NCBI RefSeq assembly: GCF_900111275.1
Contig: NZ_FOGR01000003.1
Coordinates: 62,001 to 126,000 of the forward strand
Direction of reading: 5' to 3'
Origin: Rhizobium sp. NFR03
GTDB lineage: Bacteria; Pseudomonadota; Alphaproteobacteria; Rhizobiales; Rhizobiaceae
Length of the DNA stretch: 64,000 bases
Positions 8,602-17,907 of this stretch are shown one piece after another. A program made the translations under genes and the position numbers. The notes beneath the pieces are model-generated. The model saw only the letters and a list, made by a program, of their open reading frames with translations, did no database searches and had not been told where the DNA came from. Within the stretch, counting starts at the first letter, position 1. Each line of letters starts with the position of its first letter.

Positions 8602-8738
8602 CCTGGCTTCTCTACTTCCCTTCAAATTGCGATTTTATCGATGTGTTCTCAACGAGAGCACGCAGGTCCGCTCGTTTTCCGAATGAGCGACCTCGCCAGC
8701 GCTCGCACACGGCGGCGCCACAACGAAAAGCTTGACCT

Positions 8739-10541
8739 TCACATCGCGCGCGCAGCGTCGAGGATGCGCAACTGAACGCGTCGGGTGCCTTGCCAGATGT
8801 CGGCCGAGAGGCTTCCTGCGGTATGGATGCTCATCCCCCGCGCGGCGAGAAGAAAGTCGCCCAGAGGCGTCTGGAAGGCGCGAAAGGCGATCGCATCCAG
8901 TCGTGCACCATCCTGCCCCTCAAGAGTGACCTTGACGTGGTCCGTTCCGATCTGCCGCACATCACGCACCCTGTGCGCGGGGATCGCGAATACTGGCTGG
9001 GGATGACCGGAGCCGTACGGCCCCGCCTGCTCCAGCCGATCTATCAGATCGATGGTCGCACCGGACGCCGCCAAAGCGCCGTCGATCTTTACGGTCTCCG
9101 CTGCGACCAGATCGTGAACCGTGCGCGCGGCGCGTTCCTCGAGGAAGTGGCGCAGGCGTCCGAGATTGGCGCGCTCCACGGTCAGGCCCGCGGCCATGGC
9201 GTGGCCGCCGCCCTTGACGAGAAGTCCCTCGTCCACCGCCGCACGCACGACCTTGCCGATATCGAAACCGGCAATCGAGCGCCCGGAGCCGGTTCCCCGG
9301 CCATTGAGGTCGAAGGAGATGGCGAAGGCCGGGCGGCGGAAGCTCTCCTTGAGGCGGGCTGCGAGCAGGCCAACGATGCCAGGGTGCCAATTCTCGCGGG
9401 CCGTGACGATCACCGAGGCGCCTTCGCCAGTGCCATATTCCGCGAGCGCCTCGGCCTGCGCCTCCATCAACATCACCTGCTCGATCGCCTGACGCTCACG
9501 ATTGAGTTCATCGAGACGTGCGGCGATGGCATCGGCCTCGTTGGTATCGTCCAGCGTCAGAAGGCGGCTGCCGAGTGCTGCATCGCCGATGCGTCCGCCG
9601 GCATTGATGCGCGGCCCGACGAGAAACCCGAAATGGTAAGGCGTGACGGGACCGCTGAGGCCGGCCTTTCGGAAGAGGGCGGCAAGGCCTGGGTTCTTCA
9701 TATGGCGGGCGGCGATCAGGCCCTTGACGACATAGGCGCGGTTCAGACCCTTCAGGGGCACCACGTCGCAAACGGTCGCAAGGGCAACGATGTCGAGATG
9801 GGACAGGAGATCGAAACTCCCGGCTCTGAGGTCGCCACGCTCGCGCAGGACACGCAGCAGGTTGACGAGCACCAGCATGACGACACCGGCCGCGCAGAGG
9901 TGCCCCTGCCCCGAAAGGTCGTCTTCCCGGTTGGGGTTCACCAGCGCCACCGCTGGCGGCAGTTCTCCTGAGACCTGATGGTGGTCGATGACGACGACGT
10001 CGGTGCCGCGCGCCTGCGCACGTTGCAGCGATTCGTGGCTTGTCGATCCGCAATCGACTGTGACGATCAAACCCGCACCGTTATCGATCAGCTTGTCGAT
10101 GGCAGCCGGGTTCGGGCCGTAGCCTTCGAAGATTCGGTCGGGAATGTAGATTTCCGCCGTAACGCCGAAATGGGTGAGCAGGCGATAGAGAATGGCCGAG
10201 GACGCTGCGCCATCTACATCGTAATCCCCGAAAATAGCCACGCGCTCTTGTCGCGCGATTGCGTCGGCAATGCGGACGGCCGCCTTCCGGCAGTCGGTGA
10301 GCTTGTCCGGATCCGGCATCAGGCTGCGGATGGTGGGATCGAGGAACGCGATCGCATCTTCCTGCTGGACGCCCCGTCCAGCCAGCACGCGGGAAATAAG
10401 GTCTGGAAGCCCGTGCACCTGGCTGATCGCCAGGGCCCGGTTCTGACCCGCCTGATCGAGCCGCGACACCCAACGTTGTCCCGTGACAGACGTCTCGACG
10501 CCGAGAAACGCGCGCGGAACCGGGTCCGGAAGTTCGCTCAT
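8739..10541 (-). CDS. recJ: Single-stranded-DNA-specific 5'-3' exonuclease RecJ
   Basis: This 600-residue DHH-family exonuclease acts in recombinational repair and mismatch repair. Metal-binding motifs are intact: FGDYDVDGAAS (about 104-114), VTVDCGSTS (about 160-168), VIDHHQ (about 184-189) and GPRINAGGRIGD (about 309-320). The DHHA1-type GGHAMAAG follows, with an OB-like C-terminal region. The length matches family members. The gene lies 63 bases downstream of hom on the same strand. In the rhizobial order I remember, glpX sits between these two genes; here nothing lies between them. Confidence 0.95.
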   Translation of the reverse strand: MSELPDPVPRAFLGVETSVTGQRWVSRLDQAGQNRALAISQVHGLPDLISRVLAGRGVQQEDAIAFLDPTIRSLMPDPDKLTDCRKAAVRIADAIARQERVAIFGDYDVDGAASSAILYRLLTHFGVTAEIYIPDRIFEGYGPNPAAIDKLIDNGAGLIVTVDCGSTSHESLQRAQARGTDVVVIDHHQVSGELPPAVALVNPNREDDLSGQGHLCAAGVVMLVLVNLLRVLRERGDLRAGSFDLLSHLDIVALATVCDVVPLKGLNRAYVVKGLIAARHMKNPGLAALFRKAGLSGPVTPYHFGFLVGPRINAGGRIGDAALGSRLLTLDDTNEADAIAARLDELNRERQAIEQVMLMEAQAEALAEYGTGEGASVIVTARENWHPGIVGLLAARLKESFRRPAFAISFDLNGRGTGSGRSIAGFDIGKVVRAAVDEGLLVKGGGHAMAAGLTVERANLGRLRHFLEERAARTVHDLVAAETVKIDGALAASGATIDLIDRLEQAGPYGSGHPQPVFAIPAHRVRDVRQIGTDHVKVTLEGQDGARLDAIAFRAFQTPLGDFLLAARGMSIHTAGSLSADIWQGTRRVQLRILDAARAM

Positions 10542-10604
10542 CGGCGTCCGTTCCCGTCTGACATGGGCCGGCTGGCCGATATTGCGGACGAGGCGGCGCC
10601 GATC

Positions 10605-11930
10605 TCAGTAATCCTTCGGACGCTCGATACGAATGACCTGCGGTTCGCCGACAAGATAGCCTTCGCCCTTGATCGCCGCCACGGCATCGCGAACCGAATG
10701 TTCGGCCGTCGCGTGGGTGACGAGAATGATCGTCTGCGGTTTGCCGGTTTCCTGCGTGTGTTTGGAATGCTGCATGATCGATTCGAGCGAGATGCCGTTC
10801 TCGGCCATGCGGGAGGCGACGCTGGCGAAGACGCCGGCTCGGTCGATGACTTTCAACCGAATGAAATAGCCGCCTTCATGGCTCTGGATCTGGGCGCGCG
10901 TATACGGAATAAGCGCATCGACCGGGCGGCCGAATGCCGGAACATGCTGTGCTCCCGGGCGGCTCTTGGCGATGTCGGCGATATCGCCAAGGACGGCGGA
11001 GGCCGTCGCGTTGCCGCCGGCACCGGGGCCTACCATCAGAAGTTCGCCGAGGATATCAGATTCGATCGCGACCGCGTTCGTCACACCATCCACCTGGGCG
11101 ATAACGGAATCGAACGGGACCATCGTCGGATGGACGCGCTGCTCGATGCCACCGCTATCCGTGCGCTGGGCGACGCCAAGAAGCTTGATCCGGTAGCCGA
11201 GATCGGAGGCCGCCTGAATGTCTTCGATGGAAATGTTCGTAATGCCCTCGAGGTAGATGTCGTCGGCTGCAATGGCGGTGCCGAAGGCAAGGCTGGTCAG
11301 GATCGAGAGCTTATGGGCCGTGTCGTTGCCCTCAATGTCGAAGGCCGGATCGGCCTCGGCATAACCGAGACGCTGGGCTTCCTTGAGGCATGCCTCGAAG
11401 CTCAGTCCTTCCTTCTCCATCTTCGTCAGGATGTAATTGCAGGTTCCGTTCATGATGCCGTAGACGCGGGCAATCGTGTTGCCGGTCATCGACTCGCGCA
11501 ATGCCTTGATGACAGGGATGCCGCCGGCGACAGCAGCCTCGTAGTTCAGAAGAGCGCCGTGTTTTTCGGCGATACCGGCAAGCTCGATGCCATGTGAAGC
11601 CAGAAGCGCCTTGTTGGCGGTGACGACGTGGATACCGCGGGCAAGCGCGGTCTTCACCGCGGAATAGGCAGGATCGCCCGCGCCACCCATGAGCTCGACG
11701 AACACATCCATCTGAGCATCGGCCGCCAGCGTTCCCGCATCGGCAAACCAGATATCGTCGGCAAGCGCGATGCCGCGATCCTTGGCCCGATCACGGGCGG
11801 TGACGGCAACGACCTCAATGGGCCGACCGCAGGTCGTGGCGAGCGATTCACGGCGTTCGGTGAGGATGCGGACAAGAGAGGCGCCCACGGTACCCAAGCC
11901 CGCAATGCCGATTCTCAGCGCGTCTGCCAT
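10605..11930 (-). CDS. hom: Homoserine dehydrogenase
   Basis: This 441-residue enzyme reduces aspartate semialdehyde to homoserine for threonine, methionine and isoleucine synthesis. The N-terminus carries the nucleotide-binding motif IAGLGTVG. The catalytic core includes NGTCNYIL, GYAEADPAFDIEGNDTAHK and a conserved lysine region. The C-terminal part (about 345-425, IRLKVIDRAGVFA) is an ACT domain, the usual site of threonine feedback inhibition. Three in-frame ATGs lie at 11939, 11936 and 11930; 11930 is chosen because AGGG lies at optimal spacing and the protein then begins MADALRIG. It follows the AlaC-like aminotransferase gene and precedes recJ. Confidence 0.95.
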   Translation of the reverse strand: MADALRIGIAGLGTVGASLVRILTERRESLATTCGRPIEVVAVTARDRAKDRGIALADDIWFADAGTLAADAQMDVFVELMGGAGDPAYSAVKTALARGIHVVTANKALLASHGIELAGIAEKHGALLNYEAAVAGGIPVIKALRESMTGNTIARVYGIMNGTCNYILTKMEKEGLSFEACLKEAQRLGYAEADPAFDIEGNDTAHKLSILTSLAFGTAIAADDIYLEGITNISIEDIQAASDLGYRIKLLGVAQRTDSGGIEQRVHPTMVPFDSVIAQVDGVTNAVAIESDILGELLMVGPGAGGNATASAVLGDIADIAKSRPGAQHVPAFGRPVDALIPYTRAQIQSHEGGYFIRLKVIDRAGVFASVASRMAENGISLESIMQHSKHTQETGKPQTIILVTHATAEHSVRDAVAAIKGEGYLVGEPQVIRIERPKDY

Positions 11931-12016
11931 ACTCATCATCCCTACTGTCTTGAAATTGTCCCGCCGCCACTGCGGCGGGAATATGTGTTTGCGATTGTTC
12001 GTCGCACAGCAAACGC

Positions 12017-13234
12017 CTAGCGGCGTGCGTTGAGCGAAATCACGTTGTGCAACGTGTCGTCCGCGGTCGAGAGGAACTTCTTCAGGTTCCGCGCCGCCTG
12101 GCGGATGCGATGCTCGTTCTCGACCAGCGCGATACGGACGTAATCGTCTCCCTGCTCGCCGAAGCCGATGCCGGGCGCGACCGCGATGTCGGCCTTCTCA
12201 ACAAGCAGCTTCGAGAATTCGAGCGAGCCGAGATGACGGAATTTTTCCGGGATCTTGGCCCAGGCGAACATGGTCGCTTCCGGCGGCGGCACTTCGAAAC
12301 CGGCTTTGCCGAAGCTCTCCACCAGCACGTCGCGGCGGCGCTTGTACACGGCGCGAACTTCCGCGATGTCGGACCCATCACCATTCAGGGCGTGCGTGGC
12401 AGCCACCTGGATCGGCGTGAAGGCGCCGTAGTCGAGGTAGGATTTCACGCGTGTCAGCGCCGAGATAAGACGTTCGTTGCCGACGGCAAAACCGATGCGC
12501 CAGCCGGGCATGGAGAAGGTCTTCGACATGGAGGTGAATTCGACAGTGCAATCCATCGCGCCGGGAACTTCCAGAACCGATGGCGGCGGCGTATCACCGA
12601 AGTAGATCTCGGAATAGGCCAAGTCCGACAGGATGACGATGTCGTTGCGTTTGGCGAAGGCGACGACTTCCTTGTAGAAATCGAGCGTTGCCACATGCGC
12701 CGTCGGGTTGGACGGATAATTGATGATCAGCGCAATCGGCTTCGGGATCGAGTGCTTGATGGCCCGTTCCAGCGGAGGGAAGAACGTATCGTCCGGCTCG
12801 ACCGAAATGGAGCGGATGACGCCCCCCGTCATCAGGAAGCCGAAAGCGTGGATGGGATAGGTCGGGTTCGGGCAGAGCACGACATCGCCAGGCGCCGTGA
12901 TGGCCTGCGCCATGTTGGCAAAGCCCTCCTTGGAACCGAGCGTGGCCACGACCTGCGTGTCGGGATTGAGCTTCACGCCGAACCGACGTGCGTAATAAGC
13001 GGCCTGCGCCCGGCGAAGACCGGGAATGCCCTTGGACGAGGAATAGCGGTGGGTGCGCGGATCGCGCACGACCTCGCAAAGCTTATCAACGATAGCCTGA
13101 GGCGTCGGAAGATCGGGGTTACCCATGCCGAGGTCGATAATGTCGGCGCCGCCCGCTCGCGCGCTAGCCTTCAGGCGATTGACCTGTTCGAAGACGTAGG
13201 GCGGCAGACGCCGGACTTTATGAAACTCTTCCAT
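12017..13234 (-). CDS. AlaC-like class I/II aminotransferase
   Basis: This 405-residue PLP enzyme resembles the AlaC/YfbQ and LL-diaminopimelate-type aminotransferases often found next to hom in rhizobia. Visible motifs are IDLGMGNPDLPTP near the N-terminus, NYPSNPTA, LSDLAYSEIYF and SMSKTFSMPGWRIGF with the PLP lysine. The start is set at 13234 (MEEFHKVRRLPPYVFEQ), the standard N-terminus; an upstream extension to 13450 has no family similarity. The likely reaction is alanine/2-oxoglutarate or related transamination, but the substrate is not settled by sequence. The link with hom suggests amino acid synthesis. Confidence 0.86.
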   Translation of the reverse strand: MEEFHKVRRLPPYVFEQVNRLKASARAGGADIIDLGMGNPDLPTPQAIVDKLCEVVRDPRTHRYSSSKGIPGLRRAQAAYYARRFGVKLNPDTQVVATLGSKEGFANMAQAITAPGDVVLCPNPTYPIHAFGFLMTGGVIRSISVEPDDTFFPPLERAIKHSIPKPIALIINYPSNPTAHVATLDFYKEVVAFAKRNDIVILSDLAYSEIYFGDTPPPSVLEVPGAMDCTVEFTSMSKTFSMPGWRIGFAVGNERLISALTRVKSYLDYGAFTPIQVAATHALNGDGSDIAEVRAVYKRRRDVLVESFGKAGFEVPPPEATMFAWAKIPEKFRHLGSLEFSKLLVEKADIAVAPGIGFGEQGDDYVRIALVENEHRIRQAARNLKKFLSTADDTLHNVISLNARR

Positions 13235-13547
13235 CTCTCTGACCTTGTCCAGAACGCCTGCATCCGGTCGGACGCGCGTGAGGGCGTTCTCTTGATGTAA
13301 TGTGAACAGCGTATCGGCAAAATGATGACGCGTTCTCTTGCAGTATGCCTGTCGCAACCTTTCCGAAGCTGGCGTTTTTGCCAGCGTACCGGAAACACGA
13401 CGACAGGGAGAGATCTGCGAACATCGCCGGACGTGTTCTACGGCCTGCAAAGCTGCAGCGCGACCGGAAACGCCTTATGAAAAAAGGCCGGATCCACCCC
13501 TCGGTCGACGTTCTGGCTTTGCGTCCAAACGGCTCGAAAGGCAAGCC
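13235..13547. other. Intergenic region upstream of the AlaC-like gene
   Basis: These 313 bases separate the aminotransferase start from the end of the small lipoprotein gene on the same strand. Frames on both strands are open for up to about 70 codons but show no family, signal or ribosome-binding site. Presumably it holds the promoter of the aminotransferase-hom pair; I see no clear hairpin terminator. Confidence 0.5.
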
Positions 13548-13898
13548 TTAATTGCGAATCTCGTTGAGCGTGTCAGCGCCGTGATGTTCGGCGAGCGCGT
13601 TCAATTCGGCAAGGCGACGGCGGTACTCGGCTTCGGAGATCGCACCGGACGCGCGACGGGCCGAGAGCGCGCTCAGCCGCGTCGATACGCTGGCGGCCTC
13701 TTCGTTTGTCATTTGCGGTGCCGCAGCGGAAAGCCTGCCTTCGATGCGCGGATAGACGTCGGTCGGCACCGGGCGGGCCATCGTGGAGGTGTAGACCGGC
13801 GTGCGATCGGCCTGGGGAGTCGTGCAGCCGACGGCGGTGGCGCCAAGCGCGCTGATCGCCGCAATGCGCAGCATCGAATGTCCCGACAGCAATTTCAT
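13548..13898 (-). CDS. Small lipoprotein with SHOCT-like C-terminus
   Basis: This 116-residue protein has a lipoprotein signal peptide ending TAVGC (Cys25). The C-terminal part (about 75-105), with ALSARRASGAISEAEYRRRL, has the look of a SHOCT-type short domain: a helix, a G-x-I-x-x-x-E-Y turn and a second helix. SHOCT domains are short oligomerisation modules. Function is unknown. It is divergently arranged with phaC across a 146-base gap. Confidence 0.72.
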   Translation of the reverse strand: MKLLSGHSMLRIAAISALGATAVGCTTPQADRTPVYTSTMARPVPTDVYPRIEGRLSAAAPQMTNEEAASVSTRLSALSARRASGAISEAEYRRRLAELNALAEHHGADTLNEIRN

Positions 13899-14044
13899 GG
13901 CATCCCTCTATAACCCGGATCGTGCGGCGGTTGCCGATTTGCGTGGCGCTTCCCGGCCCCGCATGGCAACATCCGCTGGCACTTGTAGTGATATTCCGGC
14001 AGAATGTAAAAAGCCAAAACAAAGAGATATGGCGGGAGGATCTG

Positions 14045-15877
14045 GTGGGAGACGACAAGACGACCGGCAACGGCGGACGCGCTTTTCCGGGTTTCGATCC
14101 CAAAGCGGTCGAAGCCTATCTCATCAAGGATCCCGAGACCCTGACCGTCAACCTTGCCCGTTCGCTGGAGCATGTTGGCAAGGCGGCGTCCGCATGGCTC
14201 GCACCGCGGGAAAGCGGCGAGAAGATCGACACGATCGCCGATCCCATGACGGATCTCGTGAAGACCCTCTCCAAGGTTTCCGAATACTGGATGTCGGATC
14301 CGCGCCGGTCGTTCGAGGCGCAGACGCATCTGATGACCAGCATGATGGGCATGTGGACTCGGAGCCTGCAGAAGGTCAGCGGCGTGGAAACGCCTGTCGA
14401 GCGGCCGAGCGACAAACGCTTCGCCGACCCGGACTGGGTCACCAATCCCTTCTTCGACATGCTGCGACAGGCCTATCTCGTTCTGTCGGACTGGGCGGAA
14501 AAGATGGTGACGCAGACGGAGGGGCTGGATGAGCATACGCGCCACAAGGCCGCATTCTATGTTCGGCAGGTCACCGAGGCTCTCTCTCCCTCGAACTTCA
14601 TCGCAACCAATCCGCAACTCTATCGCGAGACGGTGGCCGCCAACGGCGCCAATCTCGTCAACGGCATGCGGATGCTCGCCGAAGACATCCTCTCCGGCAA
14701 AGGCGATCTGCGCCTGCGTCAGAGCGATACGAGCAAGTTTGCAATTGGCGAGAACATTGCGCTGACGCCGGGCAAGGTGCTGGCGCAGAGTGATGTCTGT
14801 CAGGTCATCCAGTACGATGCCACGACCGAAACGGTCCTGAAGCGCCCTCTCCTCATCTGCCCGCCCTGGATCAACAAATTCTACGTTCTGGACCTGAACC
14901 CTCAGAAATCCTTCATCAAATGGGCGGTGGATCAGGGGCACACCGTCTTCGTCATTTCCTGGGTGAACCCGGACGAGCGTCATGCGGCCAAGGACTGGGA
15001 GTCCTACGCGCGCGAAGGCATCGATTTCGCCCTCGATACGGTGAAGCAGGCGACGGGCGAAGATGAGGTCAACGCCGTGGGTTACTGCGTGGGTGGCACG
15101 CTCCTCTCGGCCACACTGGCGCTTCACGCGCAGGAGGGTGACCAGCGCATCCGATCCGCAACGCTTTTTACGACACAGGTCGATTTTACCCACGCGGGCG
15201 ATCTCAAGGTCTTCGTCGACGAAGACCAGATCTCGCAGATCGAAAAGCGCATGAGCGAGAAGGGCTACCTCGAAGGATCGAGCATGGCGCTCGCGTTCAA
15301 CATGCTGCGCGCATCCGACCTGATCTGGCCCTATTTCGTCAACAATTACCTGAAGGGCGTCGAACCCTCGGCTTTCGACCTTCTCTACTGGAACGCCGAT
15401 TCGACACGGATGCCGGCTGCGAACCACTCGTTCTACCTGCGCAATTGCTATCTCGAGAACAAACTCAGCCGCGGAGAGATGATGCTCGCGGGCAAGACGC
15501 TCTCCCTGAAGGACGTGACGATCCCGATCTACAATCTCGCAGCGCGCGAAGATCACATCGCACCGGCGAAATCGGTCTTTCTCGGCAGCAGCGCCTTCGG
15601 CGGCGAGGTCACCTTCGTGCTCTCCGGCTCGGGGCATATCGCCGGGGTGGTCAATCCGCCCGACAAGCGCAAGTATCAGTTCTGGACAGGTGGTGCTCCG
15701 GTTGGCGAACTGGAAGACTGGATTGCGAATGCCGAGGAAACGCAAGGCTCGTGGTGGCCCAACTGGCACGACTGGGTGGCGTCGCTCGATGGCGAGCGGG
15801 TTCCCGCCCGGCGAACGGGCGGCGCGATGAACTCGCTCGAGGAAGCTCCGGGCTCCTATGTCAGGGTTCGCGCCTGA
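14045..15877 (+). CDS. phaC: Class I poly(3-hydroxyalkanoate) synthase
   Basis: This protein of about 610 residues polymerises (R)-3-hydroxyacyl-CoA into storage polyester granules. The lipase-like box GYCVGG supplies Cys348, with Asp503 (REDHIAP) and His531 (GSGHIAG) completing the triad. The N-terminal region (about 1-240) is the usual class I PhaC_N domain. GTG 14045 is chosen because GGGAGGA lies just upstream; an open extension back to 13922 has no similarity and would include the intergenic region. No phasin or phaAB genes are adjacent, which is common in rhizobia. Confidence 0.94.
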   Translation: MGDDKTTGNGGRAFPGFDPKAVEAYLIKDPETLTVNLARSLEHVGKAASAWLAPRESGEKIDTIADPMTDLVKTLSKVSEYWMSDPRRSFEAQTHLMTSMMGMWTRSLQKVSGVETPVERPSDKRFADPDWVTNPFFDMLRQAYLVLSDWAEKMVTQTEGLDEHTRHKAAFYVRQVTEALSPSNFIATNPQLYRETVAANGANLVNGMRMLAEDILSGKGDLRLRQSDTSKFAIGENIALTPGKVLAQSDVCQVIQYDATTETVLKRPLLICPPWINKFYVLDLNPQKSFIKWAVDQGHTVFVISWVNPDERHAAKDWESYAREGIDFALDTVKQATGEDEVNAVGYCVGGTLLSATLALHAQEGDQRIRSATLFTTQVDFTHAGDLKVFVDEDQISQIEKRMSEKGYLEGSSMALAFNMLRASDLIWPYFVNNYLKGVEPSAFDLLYWNADSTRMPAANHSFYLRNCYLENKLSRGEMMLAGKTLSLKDVTIPIYNLAAREDHIAPAKSVFLGSSAFGGEVTFVLSGSGHIAGVVNPPDKRKYQFWTGGAPVGELEDWIANAEETQGSWWPNWHDWVASLDGERVPARRTGGAMNSLEEAPGSYVRVRA

Positions 15878-16038
15878 GCGACCGTCGGTTGCGCGGCGGC
15901 CGTGCACATATTTGCTGAACTTCAACCCTCTGAGCTGTGGTTTTACCATCCCGTTCATTGCCGACATCCGCCCTTGCCTCTAGCATAAGCGGCAGGTCGG
16001 CCTCACGGTTCGGCATGACATCCCCGGGAGGCATCCCC

Positions 16039-16068
16039 ATGTGGGATCCAGAACGCAAAAGACGCTAG
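16039..16068 (+). other. Possible 9-codon leader ORF upstream of map
   Basis: A CGGGAGG ribosome-binding site is followed at normal spacing by an ATG and nine codons (MWDPERKRR) ending in TAG, 25 bases before the map start. It could be a leader peptide or simply chance. No attenuator hairpin is evident. Confidence 0.25.
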
Positions 16069-16093
16069 ACAGGCAAGCAGGAAGAATCGGGCT

Positions 16094-16924
16094 ATGGTCA
16101 ACTATATCGAAGCGGCGGCCGCGCCCACACGGAATACCGGGGTCATCCGGCTTCACACGGCAGAGGATTTCGAAGGCATGCGGCGGGCCTGCCTCATCAC
16201 GGCCCGCTGTCTCGATGCGCTTGTCGATGTCGTCAAGCCGGGTGTCACCACGGATGCCATCGACCGTTTCGTTTTCGATTTCGGCATGGAGAACGGAGTT
16301 CTCCCCGCGACGCTAAACTATCGCGGCTATACCAGATCTTCCTGCACGTCGATCAACCACGTCGTCTGCCACGGCATTCCAAACGACAAGCCGCTGCGCG
16401 AAGGCGATATCGTCAATATCGACGTGACCTATGTGGTGGGCGGGTGGCATGGCGATTCGAGCCGGATGTATCCCGTCGGCGAGATCAAGCGCGCAGCACA
16501 GCGGCTTCTCGAGGTGACGCATGAGTGCCTGATGCGCGGCATCGCGGCGGTAAAGCCCGGCGCGCGAATCGGCGCAATCGGAGAGGCTATCCAGACCTTC
16601 GCCGAGGCAGAGCGTTGCTCCGTGGTGCGGGATTTCTGCGGCCATGGTGTCGGGCGGCTCTTCCATGACGCACCGAACATACTGCATTATGGGCGCGCCA
16701 GTGACGGACCCGAGATGCGCGAAGGCATGATCTTCACCATCGAGCCCATGATCAATCTCGGCAGGCCGCATGTGAAGGTGCTGGCCGATGGCTGGACGGC
16801 GGTCACGCGCGACCGCTCGCTGTCGGCTCAGTACGAGCACGCCGTCGGTGTGACTGCGGATGGCTGCGAGATCTTCACGCTCTCTCCCGCCGGTCTCGAC
16901 CGTCCCGGCCTCCCGGCGGCGTGA
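16094..16924 (+). CDS. map: Methionine aminopeptidase, type I
   Basis: This 276-residue enzyme removes the initiator methionine from nascent proteins. The metal ligands are all present: Asp110 (VNIDVT), Asp121 (GWHGDSS), His184 (FCGHGVGR), Glu217 (FTIEPMI) and Glu248 (QYEHAVG), together with substrate-site His93. The length fits type Ia without an N-terminal zinc-finger extension. AGGAAG precedes ATG 16094. The stop codon overlaps the radC start by one base (TGATG), so the two are translationally coupled. Confidence 0.96.
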   Translation: MVNYIEAAAAPTRNTGVIRLHTAEDFEGMRRACLITARCLDALVDVVKPGVTTDAIDRFVFDFGMENGVLPATLNYRGYTRSSCTSINHVVCHGIPNDKPLREGDIVNIDVTYVVGGWHGDSSRMYPVGEIKRAAQRLLEVTHECLMRGIAAVKPGARIGAIGEAIQTFAEAERCSVVRDFCGHGVGRLFHDAPNILHYGRASDGPEMREGMIFTIEPMINLGRPHVKVLADGWTAVTRDRSLSAQYEHAVGVTADGCEIFTLSPAGLDRPGLPAA

Positions 16925-17742
16925 TGGGGGCCAAACCTCCCTTTGATCCCGATGCCGAAGCGCAGGAGCCTGCGGACGAACGCGGCTTCTTTGCCGACCA
17001 GCCAGCGCGCACCACGCCTGCGGCCAAGCAGAGATCGTCGACAGCGAAACCGCCTGTCAAAGATGCTGACGAGGCGCACTATCACGGACACCGCGACAGG
17101 CTGAGAAGCCGTTACCGGGACAATGGCGATACGGCGCTCGCCGATTACGAACTCCTCGAACTCCTGCTGTTTCGCCTCATCCCGCGTCGCGATACCAAAC
17201 CGATCGCGAAGGCACTTCTCGACCGGTTCGGCACGCTCTCCGGCGTTCTCGGCGCTCCGCCCTCCCTGCTGCAGGAGGTGAAGGGAATTGGCGAGGCTGT
17301 CGCACTGGATCTGAAGCTTGTCTCAACCATCGCCCACCGCATGCTGAAGAGTGAGTTGCGGGGCAAGAAAGTGTTGTCGTCGTGGTCTCAGGTGATCGAG
17401 TATTGCCACGCCGCCATGGCCAACGAGACTCGCGAGCAGTTCCGGATTCTGTTCCTCGACAAGCGCAACGCCCTCATCGCAGATGAAGTGCAGCAGACCG
17501 GCACCATCGACCACACGCCCGTCTACCCCCGGGAGGTCGTCAAGCGCGCGCTGGAGCTTTCGGCGACCGCCGTCATTCTCGTGCACAACCATCCCTCGGG
17601 CGATCCGACGCCATCGCGGGCCGACATCGATATGACGAAGACGATCATCGATACGGCCAAACCGCTCGGCGTCACCGTCCATGACCACATCATCATCGGC
17701 CGCGACGGCCATGCGAGCCTTCGGGGACTGCGGCTGATCTAG
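16924..17742 (+). CDS. radC: RadC family JAMM-domain protein
   Basis: This 272-residue protein has a variable N-terminus, a helix-hairpin-helix segment (about 95-130) and a C-terminal JAMM/MPN+ metalloprotease-like domain. The zinc motif His221, His223, Ser231, Asp234 is intact in [14 protein letters not shown]. The historical DNA-repair assignment of RadC is doubtful and the biochemical role is unknown. ATG 16924 overlaps the map stop; a GTG three bases earlier is less likely. Map-radC adjacency is common in alphaproteobacteria. Confidence 0.93.
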   Translation: MGAKPPFDPDAEAQEPADERGFFADQPARTTPAAKQRSSTAKPPVKDADEAHYHGHRDRLRSRYRDNGDTALADYELLELLLFRLIPRRDTKPIAKALLDRFGTLSGVLGAPPSLLQEVKGIGEAVALDLKLVSTIAHRMLKSELRGKKVLSSWSQVIEYCHAAMANETREQFRILFLDKRNALIADEVQQTGTIDHTPVYPREVVKRALELSATAVILVHNHPSGDPTPSRADIDMTKTIIDTAKPLGVTVHDHIIIGRDGHASLRGLRLI

Positions 17743-17907
17743 CTGGTTTCCCGGCTGCGGCCGCCCAAACTCGCGCAAGGCTTGCCGCCCTGTCGGTTTC
17801 CGGCCATTTTGCGTCGTTCACACAGTCTCCATGATTGACCTATAGGGCATTGACGCGCGACATTTGCCGCAACGCACAACGATTCATCATCATATCGGAA
17901 ACACTCC

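Noticed and set aside
9978-11597. Long plus-strand frame of 539 codons
   Set aside because: It lies wholly antisense to recJ and hom, both with clear motifs. Long open antisense frames are a known effect of high GC third-position bias.
13895-15967. Minus-strand frame of 690 codons
   Set aside because: It is antisense to phaC, and its translation shows low-complexity Arg/His-rich sequence without a domain.
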